Positions 1-6,675 of a stretch of DNA of 10,946 nucleotides are shown here, one piece after another. Location: assembly GCA_021789095.1 (NCBI GenBank), contig JAJYJX010000079.1:1-10946 (forward strand), given 5' to 3'. Below the pieces are notes generated by a model, which had not been told where the DNA came from, did no database searches, and was given only the letters and a program-made list of their open reading frames with translations. Position numbers and translations under genes: made by a program. The stretch is from a bacterium (GTDB taxonomy: Bacteria > JAMCPX01). Position 1 is the stretch's first letter, and each line of letters opens with the position of its first letter.

Positions 1-138
1 CCGGACTATCTCAAGGGGCTGCCGCAGTACCCAAAGCAGGGACAGCGCCCCATTTTCTCAATGGAAGTTCCGAATGACAAGGATAATTACTCTTTAAATG
101 AAAATAGGGCGCTGTCCCTATCGAGGCTATCGAGGTGA
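1..138 (+). CDS. C-terminal tail of an unidentified upstream gene (5' end outside window)
   Basis: Frame 1 is open from the first base to a TGA at 136-138, giving 45 residues that begin PDYLKGLPQYPKQ. No start is needed inside the window, so this would be the end of a gene that begins to the left. From about residue 13 on, the frame passes through the inverted repeat at 38-119, so the last 30 or so residues are probably a tail added or replaced when the repeat arrived. The TGA overlaps a possible GTG start of the next kinase (GTGA at 135-138), which is the arrangement of translationally coupled genes. I do not recognise the protein. An open frame of 45 codons can occur by chance, so confidence is low. 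Confidence 0.35.
   Translation, partial: PDYLKGLPQYPKQGQRPIFSMEVPNDKDNYSLNENRALSLSRLSR
38..119. repeat. Short inverted-repeat element (MITE- or REP-like)
   Basis: Arms at 38-57 and 100-119 are inverted copies of about 20 bp with one mismatch. The left arm reads agggacagcgccccatttt and the right arm is its reverse complement with T for C at one position. The 42 bp between them are AT-rich and code for nothing recognisable. Each arm also has a small internal GGG...CCC symmetry. Termini of the form GGGACAG...ATTTT resemble the repeats scattered around IS200/RAYT-type (Y1) transposases in many proteobacterial genomes; that resemblance is from memory. No transposase lies in the window. The element sits immediately before the kinase start and could form a hairpin in the mRNA. 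Confidence 0.7.
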
Positions 139-140
139 AG

Positions 141-1586
141 ATGCCTGACACCACATTACAATCATGGCTCCACACCCAGCTCTTCGAGCAGGTCTCCTGT
201 AAGATCGCAATAATTGACAGGAACCTGAAAATCGTAGAGCATAACCGGAGTTTTCAGGAGCTTTTCGGACAGGGCCTTGGACGGCCTTGTTACGAGATTT
301 ACAAGAAAAAGAAACAACCATGTGATCAATGCACAGCGGCATTGACATTTGCAGACAGTAAAATCCGCATTAATGAAGAAGTCGGGCTTGATCGTAATGG
401 CAGAACCGCTCATTATCTTGTCCACATGGTGCCTATCACAAAAGAAAATGGCGAAGTCACCTATATAGTTGAAATGTCAACGGACATAACTGAAATTAAA
501 CGCCTGCAGCAGGAGTACCAGACATTGTTTGATAAGGTACCATGCTATATTGCAGTCCTTAACCGTGATTTCAAGGTTGTGCGTGCTAACAGCTTTATGC
601 AAAAGACGTTTGGTTCGACCACAAGCCAGTATTGCTGGGAATTGTTTAAACACCGCGATGAAAAATGTGAAAACTGTCCGGCAGACCTTGCCTTTGCTGA
701 CAACGATACGCACACGGGTGAGCAGATCGGCCTTAATAAGGAAGGGAAGGAAATCAGGTATGCGGTGACCGCATACCCCCTTACCGGCGGAAACTTTGTA
801 AATCATGTAATAGAGATGGCTGTTGATGTTACAAAGGTTTATCAATTAGAGCAGGAAAAGATAGAGGCAGAGCGCCTGGCAGCAGTGGGACAGACTGTAG
901 CCGGACTTGCACACGGGATCAAAAACATCCTGACCGGACTGGAAGGCGGGGTGTACATTTTCAAATCCGGTCTGGACAGAAATGACCGGGACCGCATAGA
1001 TCAAGGCTGGGATGTACTGCACCGGAATATTGATAAAATTTCCATGCTGGCTAAAAACCTGCTCAATTTCTCCAAAGGGATAGTACCAAAAGTAAAGATG
1101 ATCAGACCTGCTGACATGGTGCATGAGGTAATTGAACTATACAAGGAAACCGCTCGCAAATATAACATAGAACTTGTAACCGAATGTGATGAGTCTATTG
1201 CTCCAGCACCCATGGACCCTGAAGGTATCCATACCTGTCTTGCAAATCTAATGTCCAATGCCATTGATGCCTGCCAGTTGAGCGATAAACCGGTTTGCGA
1301 GGTCCGTGTAAGGTGTAAAGAAGAGGATGAATGCATTGTATTTGAGGTTGAAGACAAGGGATGCGGCATGGACTACGAGGTCAAACAGAAGGTGTTTACC
1401 AATTTTTTTACAACGAAAGGAGGAGGAGGAACAGGCATCGGCCTTCTTCTCACCCGGAAGATGGTTCAGGAACATGGAGGCCGCATCACAATGGAATCTG
1501 TGCCGGGTCAAGGCTCTCTTTTCAGGATGGTTTTTCCCAGAAAAAGACTGCCCCTGCTTTCTGCTGAGACAGAAAAGGAGGAATAA
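141..1586 (+). CDS. PAS-PAS sensor histidine kinase with two C-x10-C-x2-C clusters
   Basis: A cytoplasmic-looking sensor kinase of 481 residues with no signal peptide or membrane helix. PAS 1 spans about 16-118 and PAS 2 about 125-235. Each holds the same cysteine pattern: C50-x10-C61-x2-C64 and C165-x10-C176-x2-C179. The dimerisation/phospho-acceptor helix follows, with His258 in LAHGIKNILTGLEGG; the usual acidic residue after His is replaced by Gly. The ATPase part is canonical: N box at 369-378 (NLMSNAIDAC), G1 at 405-410 (DKGCGM) and G2 at 427-435 (GGGGTGIGL). The ATG at 141 was chosen because GAGGTGA (132-138) is a good ribosome binding site; a GTG at 135 would add two residues and overlap the upstream stop. 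The next gene starts 3 bases after the stop, so both form one operon. Its PAS 2 and kinase core clearly match the kinase at 3144-4235. The cysteines suggest metal, Fe-S or thiol redox sensing, which is inference. Confidence 0.93.
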   Translation: MPDTTLQSWLHTQLFEQVSCKIAIIDRNLKIVEHNRSFQELFGQGLGRPCYEIYKKKKQPCDQCTAALTFADSKIRINEEVGLDRNGRTAHYLVHMVPITKENGEVTYIVEMSTDITEIKRLQQEYQTLFDKVPCYIAVLNRDFKVVRANSFMQKTFGSTTSQYCWELFKHRDEKCENCPADLAFADNDTHTGEQIGLNKEGKEIRYAVTAYPLTGGNFVNHVIEMAVDVTKVYQLEQEKIEAERLAAVGQTVAGLAHGIKNILTGLEGGVYIFKSGLDRNDRDRIDQGWDVLHRNIDKISMLAKNLLNFSKGIVPKVKMIRPADMVHEVIELYKETARKYNIELVTECDESIAPAPMDPEGIHTCLANLMSNAIDACQLSDKPVCEVRVRCKEEDECIVFEVEDKGCGMDYEVKQKVFTNFFTTKGGGGTGIGLLLTRKMVQEHGGRITMESVPGQGSLFRMVFPRKRLPLLSAETEKEE

Positions 1587-1589
1587 GAT

Positions 1590-2123
1590 ATGGTTAAACC
1601 GCAAGATATGACAATCCTGGTTGTTGATGACGAGCCGGATATCATTATTTACTTAAGGACATTGCTTGAAGATGCTGGTTTCAAGGTGATGACCGCTTCC
1701 GATGGAGAAGAGGCACTGGAGAAAATCAAGGAACGCAAGCCCGATCTCATCTCCTTAGACCTCATCATGCCAAGAAAAAGCGGCATCCGGTGTTATTACG
1801 AGCTCCGTAAAAACAAAGAATGGTCAAAAATTAAGGTAATCATCGTGACTGCTCATGCACGGGATGACAAAGTAAGAAAGGAAATGGACGAACTGTTCTC
1901 TGGAGCAACAATCTCAGGACCTCAAATGTATCTGGAAAAGCCGGTTCACCCTCAGGACTATGTTAATTTAATTAAACGTGAATTAGGAATTGAGCTTACC
2001 GAACAAATTGAGGTTCCCCGGGGCCCGGAAGGTCTACGTGAGGAGGTAAAGAAGTTACTGGATAGAGCAGACAAAGAAACCCTGGATGCCGCCATGAGGT
2101 TCCTAAAAGAAAGAAAGAAATAA
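1590..2123 (+). CDS. Single-domain response regulator with helical tail
   Basis: A CheY-like receiver (about residues 8-132) followed by a charged, helical tail to residue 177 without a recognisable output domain. All phosphorylation residues are present: acidic pocket D13-D14-E15, acceptor D57 in SLDLIMP, T87, and K117 in EKPV. The Thr-to-Lys distance is 30 residues, against 22 in CheY, so the alpha4-beta5 region carries an insertion. AAGGAGG at 1575-1581, inside the end of the kinase gene, is a strong ribosome binding site 8 bases before the ATG. The upstream kinase is the obvious phosphodonor. The regulator must act by protein contact or as a relay, because no DNA-binding or enzymatic domain is visible. 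Confidence 0.93.
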   Translation: MVKPQDMTILVVDDEPDIIIYLRTLLEDAGFKVMTASDGEEALEKIKERKPDLISLDLIMPRKSGIRCYYELRKNKEWSKIKVIIVTAHARDDKVRKEMDELFSGATISGPQMYLEKPVHPQDYVNLIKRELGIELTEQIEVPRGPEGLREEVKKLLDRADKETLDAAMRFLKERKK

Positions 2124-2145
2124 CAAAAATAAGAGTCTGGGCATC

Positions 2146-2154
2146 TGCTATAAT
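2146..2154 (+). promoter_or_regulatory. Extended -10 promoter candidate before the second response regulator
   Basis: TGCTATAAT at 2146-2154 is a perfect TATAAT hexamer with the TGn extension, lying in the 58-base gap between the two response regulator genes. I see no good -35 at the right distance, but extended -10 promoters can work without one. It would let the second regulator and the Rrf2 gene be expressed apart from the kinase. It rests on one motif only. Confidence 0.4.
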
Positions 2155-2181
2155 TTGTCCAGGCCCTAAAGGAGAACAAGC

Positions 2182-2628
2182 ATGAATGATGTTGTAAAAA
2201 AAAGGTTTTTGGTAATAGATGATGATAGCGATGTACTGGCCTATCTTTCCACATGGCTTGCGGATCACGACTTTATTGTTGATATTGCACATGATGGTAT
2301 AGAAGCTACTGCCAAACTTAAGGAGCATAGGCCCGATCTTATTACCCTGGATATAATAATGCCGAATGAAACCGGCATTAAGTTTTATCGTGAAATCAAG
2401 AAAGATCCACAATACGCATCTGTCCCTGTGATTATCATAACAGGCATAATGACCGAGTTTGAGGATTTTATTTCCCACAGACGCACTGTCCCGCCGCCGG
2501 ATGGTTATATATCAAAACCTTTTAAAGAAGAGGAATTGAGCAATACTATAAAAGAGGTGCTGGAGATGAAAAAATCAAAGAATGGAAAATTAAAACTAAT
2601 TACCGGATCAACCTCTGCAAAATGTTGA
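2182..2628 (+). CDS. Single-domain response regulator
   Basis: A receiver domain of 148 residues with a short Lys-rich tail ending in Cys. It keeps the acidic pocket D13-D14-D15, acceptor D57 in TLDIIMP, T87 in IIITGI, and K112 in SKPF. AAAGGAG at 2168-2174 lies 7 bases before the ATG. There is no output domain. The sequence around D57 and T87 (TLDI-MP--TGIK-Y, VPVIIITGI) is closer to the receiver fused to the HdrD-like protein at 4232-5986 than to its neighbour at 1590, which points to a common origin or shared partner. The Thr-Lys distance of 25 is slightly longer than the 22 of CheY. It may compete for phosphate from either PAS kinase in the window or act as a phosphate sink; that is inference. 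Confidence 0.92.
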   Translation: MNDVVKKRFLVIDDDSDVLAYLSTWLADHDFIVDIAHDGIEATAKLKEHRPDLITLDIIMPNETGIKFYREIKKDPQYASVPVIIITGIMTEFEDFISHRRTVPPPDGYISKPFKEEELSNTIKEVLEMKKSKNGKLKLITGSTSAKC

Positions 2629-2629
2629 A

Positions 2630-2655
2630 AAACTCATGGACATTTCATAGAGTTT
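2630..2655. repeat. Imperfect inverted repeat upstream of the Rrf2 gene
   Basis: AAACTCATG at 2630-2638 pairs with CATaGAGTTT at 2646-2655, with one bulged A and a loop of 7. It begins just past the stop of the response regulator and ends 25 bases before the Rrf2 start. It could be a weak hairpin in the mRNA or an operator for autoregulation, which is common among Rrf2 proteins. There is no run of T after it, so I do not call it an intrinsic terminator. Confidence 0.35.
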
Positions 2656-2680
2656 ATTTAATAAGGAGCATTATGAACCT

Positions 2681-3118
2681 ATGAAAATTACAACTATTTG
2701 CAGATATGGAATAAGAGCAATGATTGAATTAGCAAGGAACTATGGAGATAATCCTGTTGCTTTAAAAGCTATAGCAAACAAAGAAGAGATTTCAAGAAAA
2801 TATCTTGACCATATAATGAGCCGTTTGAAAACCGCAGGACTTGTCCGGGTAACAAGAGGTGTTAACGGTGGTTTTGTATTGGCCCACCCGCCTTCTGAGA
2901 TAACACTGAGCAATATATTCCGTGTACTCGAAGGTGATCCCTCTATTGTTGAATGTGTTAACAATCCGGATGTATGCAAACGGTCCAGGAACTGCACTGC
3001 AAGAGAAATATGGATAGATATGACGGTTATGATTGAAGAGTTTCTTGAATCAAGAACATTGCAGGACATCATAAATTATAAAAGGATCAAACATAAAAAG
3101 CCTGCTAGGATTAAATAG
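2681..3118 (+). CDS. Rrf2-family transcriptional regulator with Fe-S-type cysteine triad
   Basis: A winged-helix DNA-binding protein of 145 residues. The start MKITTICRYGIRAMIELA and the later YLDHIMSRLK...GLVRVTRGVNGGFVLA (about 41-68) are characteristic of the Rrf2 family, which includes IscR, NsrR and RsrR. The three cysteines C92-x6-C99-x5-C105 lie where those members bind a 2Fe-2S or 4Fe-4S cluster, so a redox, nitric oxide or Fe-S sensing role is likely. The family predicts the fold and cluster; the targets are unknown. AAGGAG at 2663-2668 is 12 bases from the ATG, rather far, and is nearer to a three-codon frame at 2673-2684 whose stop overlaps the Rrf2 start. It is the only clear DNA-binding protein among the blocks flanking the cytochrome b/HdrD genes, and so the natural candidate to control them. 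Confidence 0.94.
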   Translation: MKITTICRYGIRAMIELARNYGDNPVALKAIANKEEISRKYLDHIMSRLKTAGLVRVTRGVNGGFVLAHPPSEITLSNIFRVLEGDPSIVECVNNPDVCKRSRNCTAREIWIDMTVMIEEFLESRTLQDIINYKRIKHKKPARIK

Positions 3119-3143
3119 CTTCTCTGTCAGCACCGTACCATAC

Positions 3144-4235
3144 TTATGCCTTTTTAGGTAATCTGACTATAAATGTAGTACCCTTTTTAAAAGTGGAGTC
3201 AATGGTTATGCTTGCCCCGTGTTCTTTGGCAATCTTATAGGCTACAAAAAGCCCGAGCCCGGTGCCCGATGTCGGCTTTGTTGTATATATATCCGAGAAA
3301 AGATGTGCTTTTGTTTCTTCATCCATGCCGGTTCCATTGTCGGATACTTCAAAAATAACTTCTGCGGCTGTATTTTTTAGGGCGACGCCAATAGTATGGG
3401 ATTGTTTATCTTCATCCATGAGACAGGCATCAATGGCATTCTCTATTAAACTTACTAAAAGCAGATATAAGCTCTTTGGATCAGCAGGGATCTCTGTCGT
3501 ATCAGAGTCTACCTGTCTGGAAAACGTTATGCCCCTTAGCTGTGCCTTTGTGTGGAAGAGATCGAATACATCATCAACAACCTTTGCCGGTAATAATTGT
3601 ATTTTCTGCGGTGTTCTGTCTTTTGCACAATACAGGATTTCCATTACCATGTTTGATATTCTTTCCACGTTTCTCTGTACCATGCCCCATCCCTTTTTTA
3701 CAATATCATCGTTTTCCCTTGTAAAGCCGGAATTGACGACATAGATCCCGCCCTCTAATCCGGTAACTATGCTCTTTATGCTGTGGGAGATACTCGCTAC
3801 AAGCATGCCGAGATGGCTGAGTTGAGCCTGCAGTTTCTTCACCTCGGTTATATTTGTGGACATTTCCATTACTTCCTTGATATGGTTTTCACGATCCTTT
3901 ATTGGCGTTGTATATACAACTACGTTTATTGTTTCTCCGCGCTGAGACTGTACAATTTCCTCGCTTGAGTGGACCATGCCGTCTTCAAACGTCATAGCAA
4001 CGGGGCATATCTGACATCTGTCCTTCCTGTGCTTATAGCTTACAAAACATGAATGTCCGATGCCCTCGCCAAAATCTTCCCTGAACCGCCTGTTTACCTG
4101 TTTTATGATAAAGCTTGAATCTTGCACAGAGATATAGCATGGCACCTCATCAAAGAGCTTCCTGTAGTCAATATTTTCAGGATAGAGGCGCATATATGGT
4201 GTGATAACTTTACTTGTCACAGATTGGCTGCTCAT
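3144..4235 (-). CDS. PAS sensor histidine kinase with C-x10-C-x2-C cluster
   Basis: A soluble kinase of 363 residues. One PAS domain (about 23-133) carries C63-x10-C74-x2-C77 plus C33 in VPCYI, the same places as in PAS 2 of the kinase at 141-1586. The phospho-acceptor helix has His151 in SISHSIKSIVTGLEGG; the usual acidic residue after His is Ser. The ATPase domain keeps the N box at 262-271 (SLIENAIDAC), G1 at 299-304 (DNGTGM) and G2 at 324-329 (GTGLGL). Its ATG overlaps the TGA of the HdrD-receiver gene (ATGA at 4232-4235) and has no clear ribosome binding site of its own, so it is probably translated by coupling. The fused receiver just upstream is the likely partner. It ends 25 bases from the convergent Rrf2 gene. 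Confidence 0.93.
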   Translation of the reverse strand: MSSQSVTSKVITPYMRLYPENIDYRKLFDEVPCYISVQDSSFIIKQVNRRFREDFGEGIGHSCFVSYKHRKDRCQICPVAMTFEDGMVHSSEEIVQSQRGETINVVVYTTPIKDRENHIKEVMEMSTNITEVKKLQAQLSHLGMLVASISHSIKSIVTGLEGGIYVVNSGFTRENDDIVKKGWGMVQRNVERISNMVMEILYCAKDRTPQKIQLLPAKVVDDVFDLFHTKAQLRGITFSRQVDSDTTEIPADPKSLYLLLVSLIENAIDACLMDEDKQSHTIGVALKNTAAEVIFEVSDNGTGMDEETKAHLFSDIYTTKPTSGTGLGLFVAYKIAKEHGASITIDSTFKKGTTFIVRLPKKA

Positions 4236-5986
4236 GCATCTTTTACTGCCGTTTGCTTATGTGCAAAGATTTTACCAACAGTAATGAGAAGCTGCTCTTT
4301 GTTAACAGGTTTTTCGATGAATCCTTCAGGATGGGGCAAAGAACGTTCATATATGAATTTTCTGAAGTCTATTTGCGGATAATCCACAGGGTTAATGCCT
4401 GTTATTATAATCACTGGTATGTTAAGCAGTTCTTTCTTGCTTCTCAATTCGTGGTATAACTTTATGCCTGTCTTACCGGGCATAAGAATATCAAGTGTAA
4501 TCATATCAGGGTGTTCTGATAGAATTTTGTTCATTGCTTCGTCCACGCTGAAAGCAGACAATGTTTTATAGCCATGATCCTCAAAAAGTGTTGTAAGGTA
4601 TGTGACAATATCAGGTTCGTCATCTATGACAAGAATCCTCTCTCCACTGCCTCTGATAATTTCTTCTGCAGCTACAACCTTTAATGGAATTCTTTTCTCT
4701 ATTATCATAGCTTCAGAGACCAATTCACTTACAACTTTAACATTCATATTCAGTTTATAGTATTTAATCAAATCTGAAAGTGCATCAACACAGTTATGAC
4801 AGGCAGTCACAACGATCTGCGCTCCTGTTGCCTTAAGCTGCTCCGCCTTCATTTTAGCCACCTCAAGCCTTCGGGGCGTGTATTCCGACATTGACATGGC
4901 ACCTCCACCTCCGCTGCAGCACCAATTATCAGCCCTATTAGGATACATCTCCCTGTAGTCCATGACGGATTGTCTGAGTAAAAACCTCGGTTCTTCTGTT
5001 ATGCCTGAGCTTCTCGCCAGGTTGCATGGATCATGGTAGGTCACACTTTCCTTATTAACAGAAGAATTCAATCTTATCCTGCCTTCTTTTATATATCTTG
5101 TCATTGTTTCAAGGAAGCTTTCTATCGGAAACTTTAAGTCCATTTTTGCCCAATTAGGTGCCTCCCATTTTGTTGCCCTGAAACCATGCCCGCATTCAGA
5201 AACAACAAGTTTTCTGCCTCCAAGTTCATAGACCTTGTCAAATTGCCTTTTGCCCATTAATGCCCCAAGCACATCATCACCTGCAAAAAGGCCGAAGTTT
5301 GTATTGTCCCAGCCCTCGCTTGTCATGGTCCAGTTTTCCCCTGCAGCATAAAAGATCCTTGCCGCAGCAAGCAGGGAAAGCGGGGCATATTTTACTTCCC
5401 TTGGATTTATTGTATACACAACATTTGCGTTCTTCTTATCAATAGGTATTTTAGCACCCCTGTCGCCTGTAGCTGTTTGCAGTTCCTCGCTTAGCCATTC
5501 TATGGTCTCAAGGTAATCTTCTTTGGTAACAGCCATCTGGTTGCCTGTTTCATACTGCGCTTTACACACATCCTTTACACCTTGTGGCGCTTTACCTACA
5601 GATGTAAGAAGTGAACGGCCGATCCTTACAAGCATCGCTGTATCAACACCCATGGGGCAGTTAAGTGTGCACCTGCGGCACATTGTGCAGCTTCCGTATA
5701 AAGCGTCCATAAGCATATCCAGATCTTTATCATCCTTTAATGGTTTGGCCCCTACCCATCCGGGAACAATACGGCCTGTCCAGTCAATATAATATTTATA
5801 AAGTTTTCTTAATTGGTCCACTTTGTAAGCAGGCGCCATTTTAGGATCTTTTGTAGCAGCATAATAATGACAGGTATCCGTGCACATACCACAGTGAACG
5901 CATACGCCGAAGGATATCGCTGCCTGCCTGCTTATCTTTTTCTTTAAAAGTTCAATGACCTTTTGAACATTTTCTGTATTGTTCAT
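4232..5986 (-). CDS. HdrD/TmcB-like Fe-S oxidoreductase fused to a receiver domain
   Basis: A fusion protein of 584 residues. The N-terminal part has two 4Fe-4S ferredoxin motifs, C29-x2-C32-x2-C35-x3-C39 and C100-x2-C103-x2-C106-x3-C110-P. A CCG region follows: in the first copy only C265 (ECGHG) is kept, and the second is complete with C321, C356-C357 (WCCSGGGGAM) and C396-x2-C399. This is the build of HdrD-like subunits such as TmcB, which pass electrons between a membrane cytochrome b and a soluble partner. After about residue 430, a full CheY-like receiver follows (about 448-575) with D455-D456-E457, acceptor D499 in TLDILMP, T529 and K559. Nothing at the junction looks like a separate start or ribosome binding site. 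GGAGG lies 7 bases before the ATG. Both ends overlap neighbours by ATGA. A receiver on this family is outside the family members I know. Either phosphorylation controls electron transfer, or the Fe-S part informs the receiver; which one is unknown. Confidence 0.93.
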   Translation of the reverse strand: MNNTENVQKVIELLKKKISRQAAISFGVCVHCGMCTDTCHYYAATKDPKMAPAYKVDQLRKLYKYYIDWTGRIVPGWVGAKPLKDDKDLDMLMDALYGSCTMCRRCTLNCPMGVDTAMLVRIGRSLLTSVGKAPQGVKDVCKAQYETGNQMAVTKEDYLETIEWLSEELQTATGDRGAKIPIDKKNANVVYTINPREVKYAPLSLLAAARIFYAAGENWTMTSEGWDNTNFGLFAGDDVLGALMGKRQFDKVYELGGRKLVVSECGHGFRATKWEAPNWAKMDLKFPIESFLETMTRYIKEGRIRLNSSVNKESVTYHDPCNLARSSGITEEPRFLLRQSVMDYREMYPNRADNWCCSGGGGAMSMSEYTPRRLEVAKMKAEQLKATGAQIVVTACHNCVDALSDLIKYYKLNMNVKVVSELVSEAMIIEKRIPLKVVAAEEIIRGSGERILVIDDEPDIVTYLTTLFEDHGYKTLSAFSVDEAMNKILSEHPDMITLDILMPGKTGIKLYHELRSKKELLNIPVIIITGINPVDYPQIDFRKFIYERSLPHPEGFIEKPVNKEQLLITVGKIFAHKQTAVKDA

Positions 5987-6657
5987 TTTGCTGCCTCCAT
6001 ATTTTTTTCTCCAACTTTTGGATATACACCTCTTCTTCCAAAATGCCTTCCGAAGTACACCCTAGCAAAGGGATAGTACAGGTAGTGTGATATCTTACTG
6101 AACGGGACGAATATAAGGAAGAAGGCTGTCATAATGAAAAATGATATTAAAGCAGTGTAATCCTTATTAGGAATGCCGAAGAATGCAGTTAACAGCCAGA
6201 CGTCAAGAACAATAAGAGAAAAATAATCGTCCATACTGCTTATAAGTCTGAGATCAGGCATGATAGATCTTTTTATCAGTCTTACTGCGCCTGCGATAAA
6301 TGCAAACCCCGTTATTCCCTGAAAAAGATACATAACAGATTCTATAGTAAAGAGCTTAGGTGCATAAGGTATTATAAAAGATGCGGCTATGGCCGCTGTC
6401 ACACCAAGATGAAATATCACAAACTCAAAGTACCTTAAAGGATGTTTCAGCATGCTTTCCATAGTCCACGGCATAGCTATAGAAAGTAGAGATAATCTTG
6501 CACCTTTTTGCGGATCACCTTTTGCAGGAGTTATTTCTTTTACAAGATTTTTCTTAAATATCCAGCGAAGTTTCAGAGCGTACACCAGAGCCATTACTGA
6601 CAGAGCGACTATCTGGGCTTCATTTTCCATAAATCTCAAAATAGAACCGCTTCCCAT
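5983..6657 (-). CDS. NarI/TmcC-like membrane cytochrome b subunit
   Basis: An integral membrane protein of 224 residues with five hydrophobic helices at about 12-31, 76-97, 106-127, 145-161 and 168-188. The C-terminal stretch PFSKISHYLYYPFARVYFGR, followed by a short HFGRRG segment, is typical of the nitrate reductase gamma family, which includes TmcC, HmcE and DsrM. H72, H83, H191 and H205 are candidate ligands of two b hemes; NarI uses two His pairs in its second and fifth helices. Such proteins exchange electrons with the menaquinone pool and with an HdrD-type partner, here encoded by the next gene with an ATGA overlap. AAGGAGG at 6662-6668 is a strong ribosome binding site. It is the first gene of the operon. 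No cytochrome c or nitrate reductase catalytic subunit is present nearby, so the final electron donor or acceptor is unknown. Confidence 0.9.
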   Translation of the reverse strand: MGSGSILRFMENEAQIVALSVMALVYALKLRWIFKKNLVKEITPAKGDPQKGARLSLLSIAMPWTMESMLKHPLRYFEFVIFHLGVTAAIAASFIIPYAPKLFTIESVMYLFQGITGFAFIAGAVRLIKRSIMPDLRLISSMDDYFSLIVLDVWLLTAFFGIPNKDYTALISFFIMTAFFLIFVPFSKISHYLYYPFARVYFGRHFGRRGVYPKVGEKNMEAAK

Positions 6658-6675
6658 TTCAACCTCCTTGTATGC

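Noticed and set aside
75-90. GATAAT at 82-87 as a promoter for the first kinase
   Set aside because: No matching -35 at 16-18 bases and it lies inside the repeat element; a single AT-rich hexamer is not enough.
38-119. A complete transposable element with its own transposase
   Set aside because: Only 82 bp long with no transposase frame on either strand; at most a non-autonomous repeat.
3090-3150. Bidirectional terminator between the convergent Rrf2 and kinase genes
   Set aside because: Only 4-6 bp stems with poor geometry can be drawn near the T-run on either strand; not strong enough to report as a feature.
4640-4720. Possible separate start for the receiver at the end of the HdrD-like gene
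   Set aside because: The frame is continuous; the ATG at 4706-4708 has no ribosome binding site, and no other start with suitable spacing lies before the receiver. A true fusion is the better reading.
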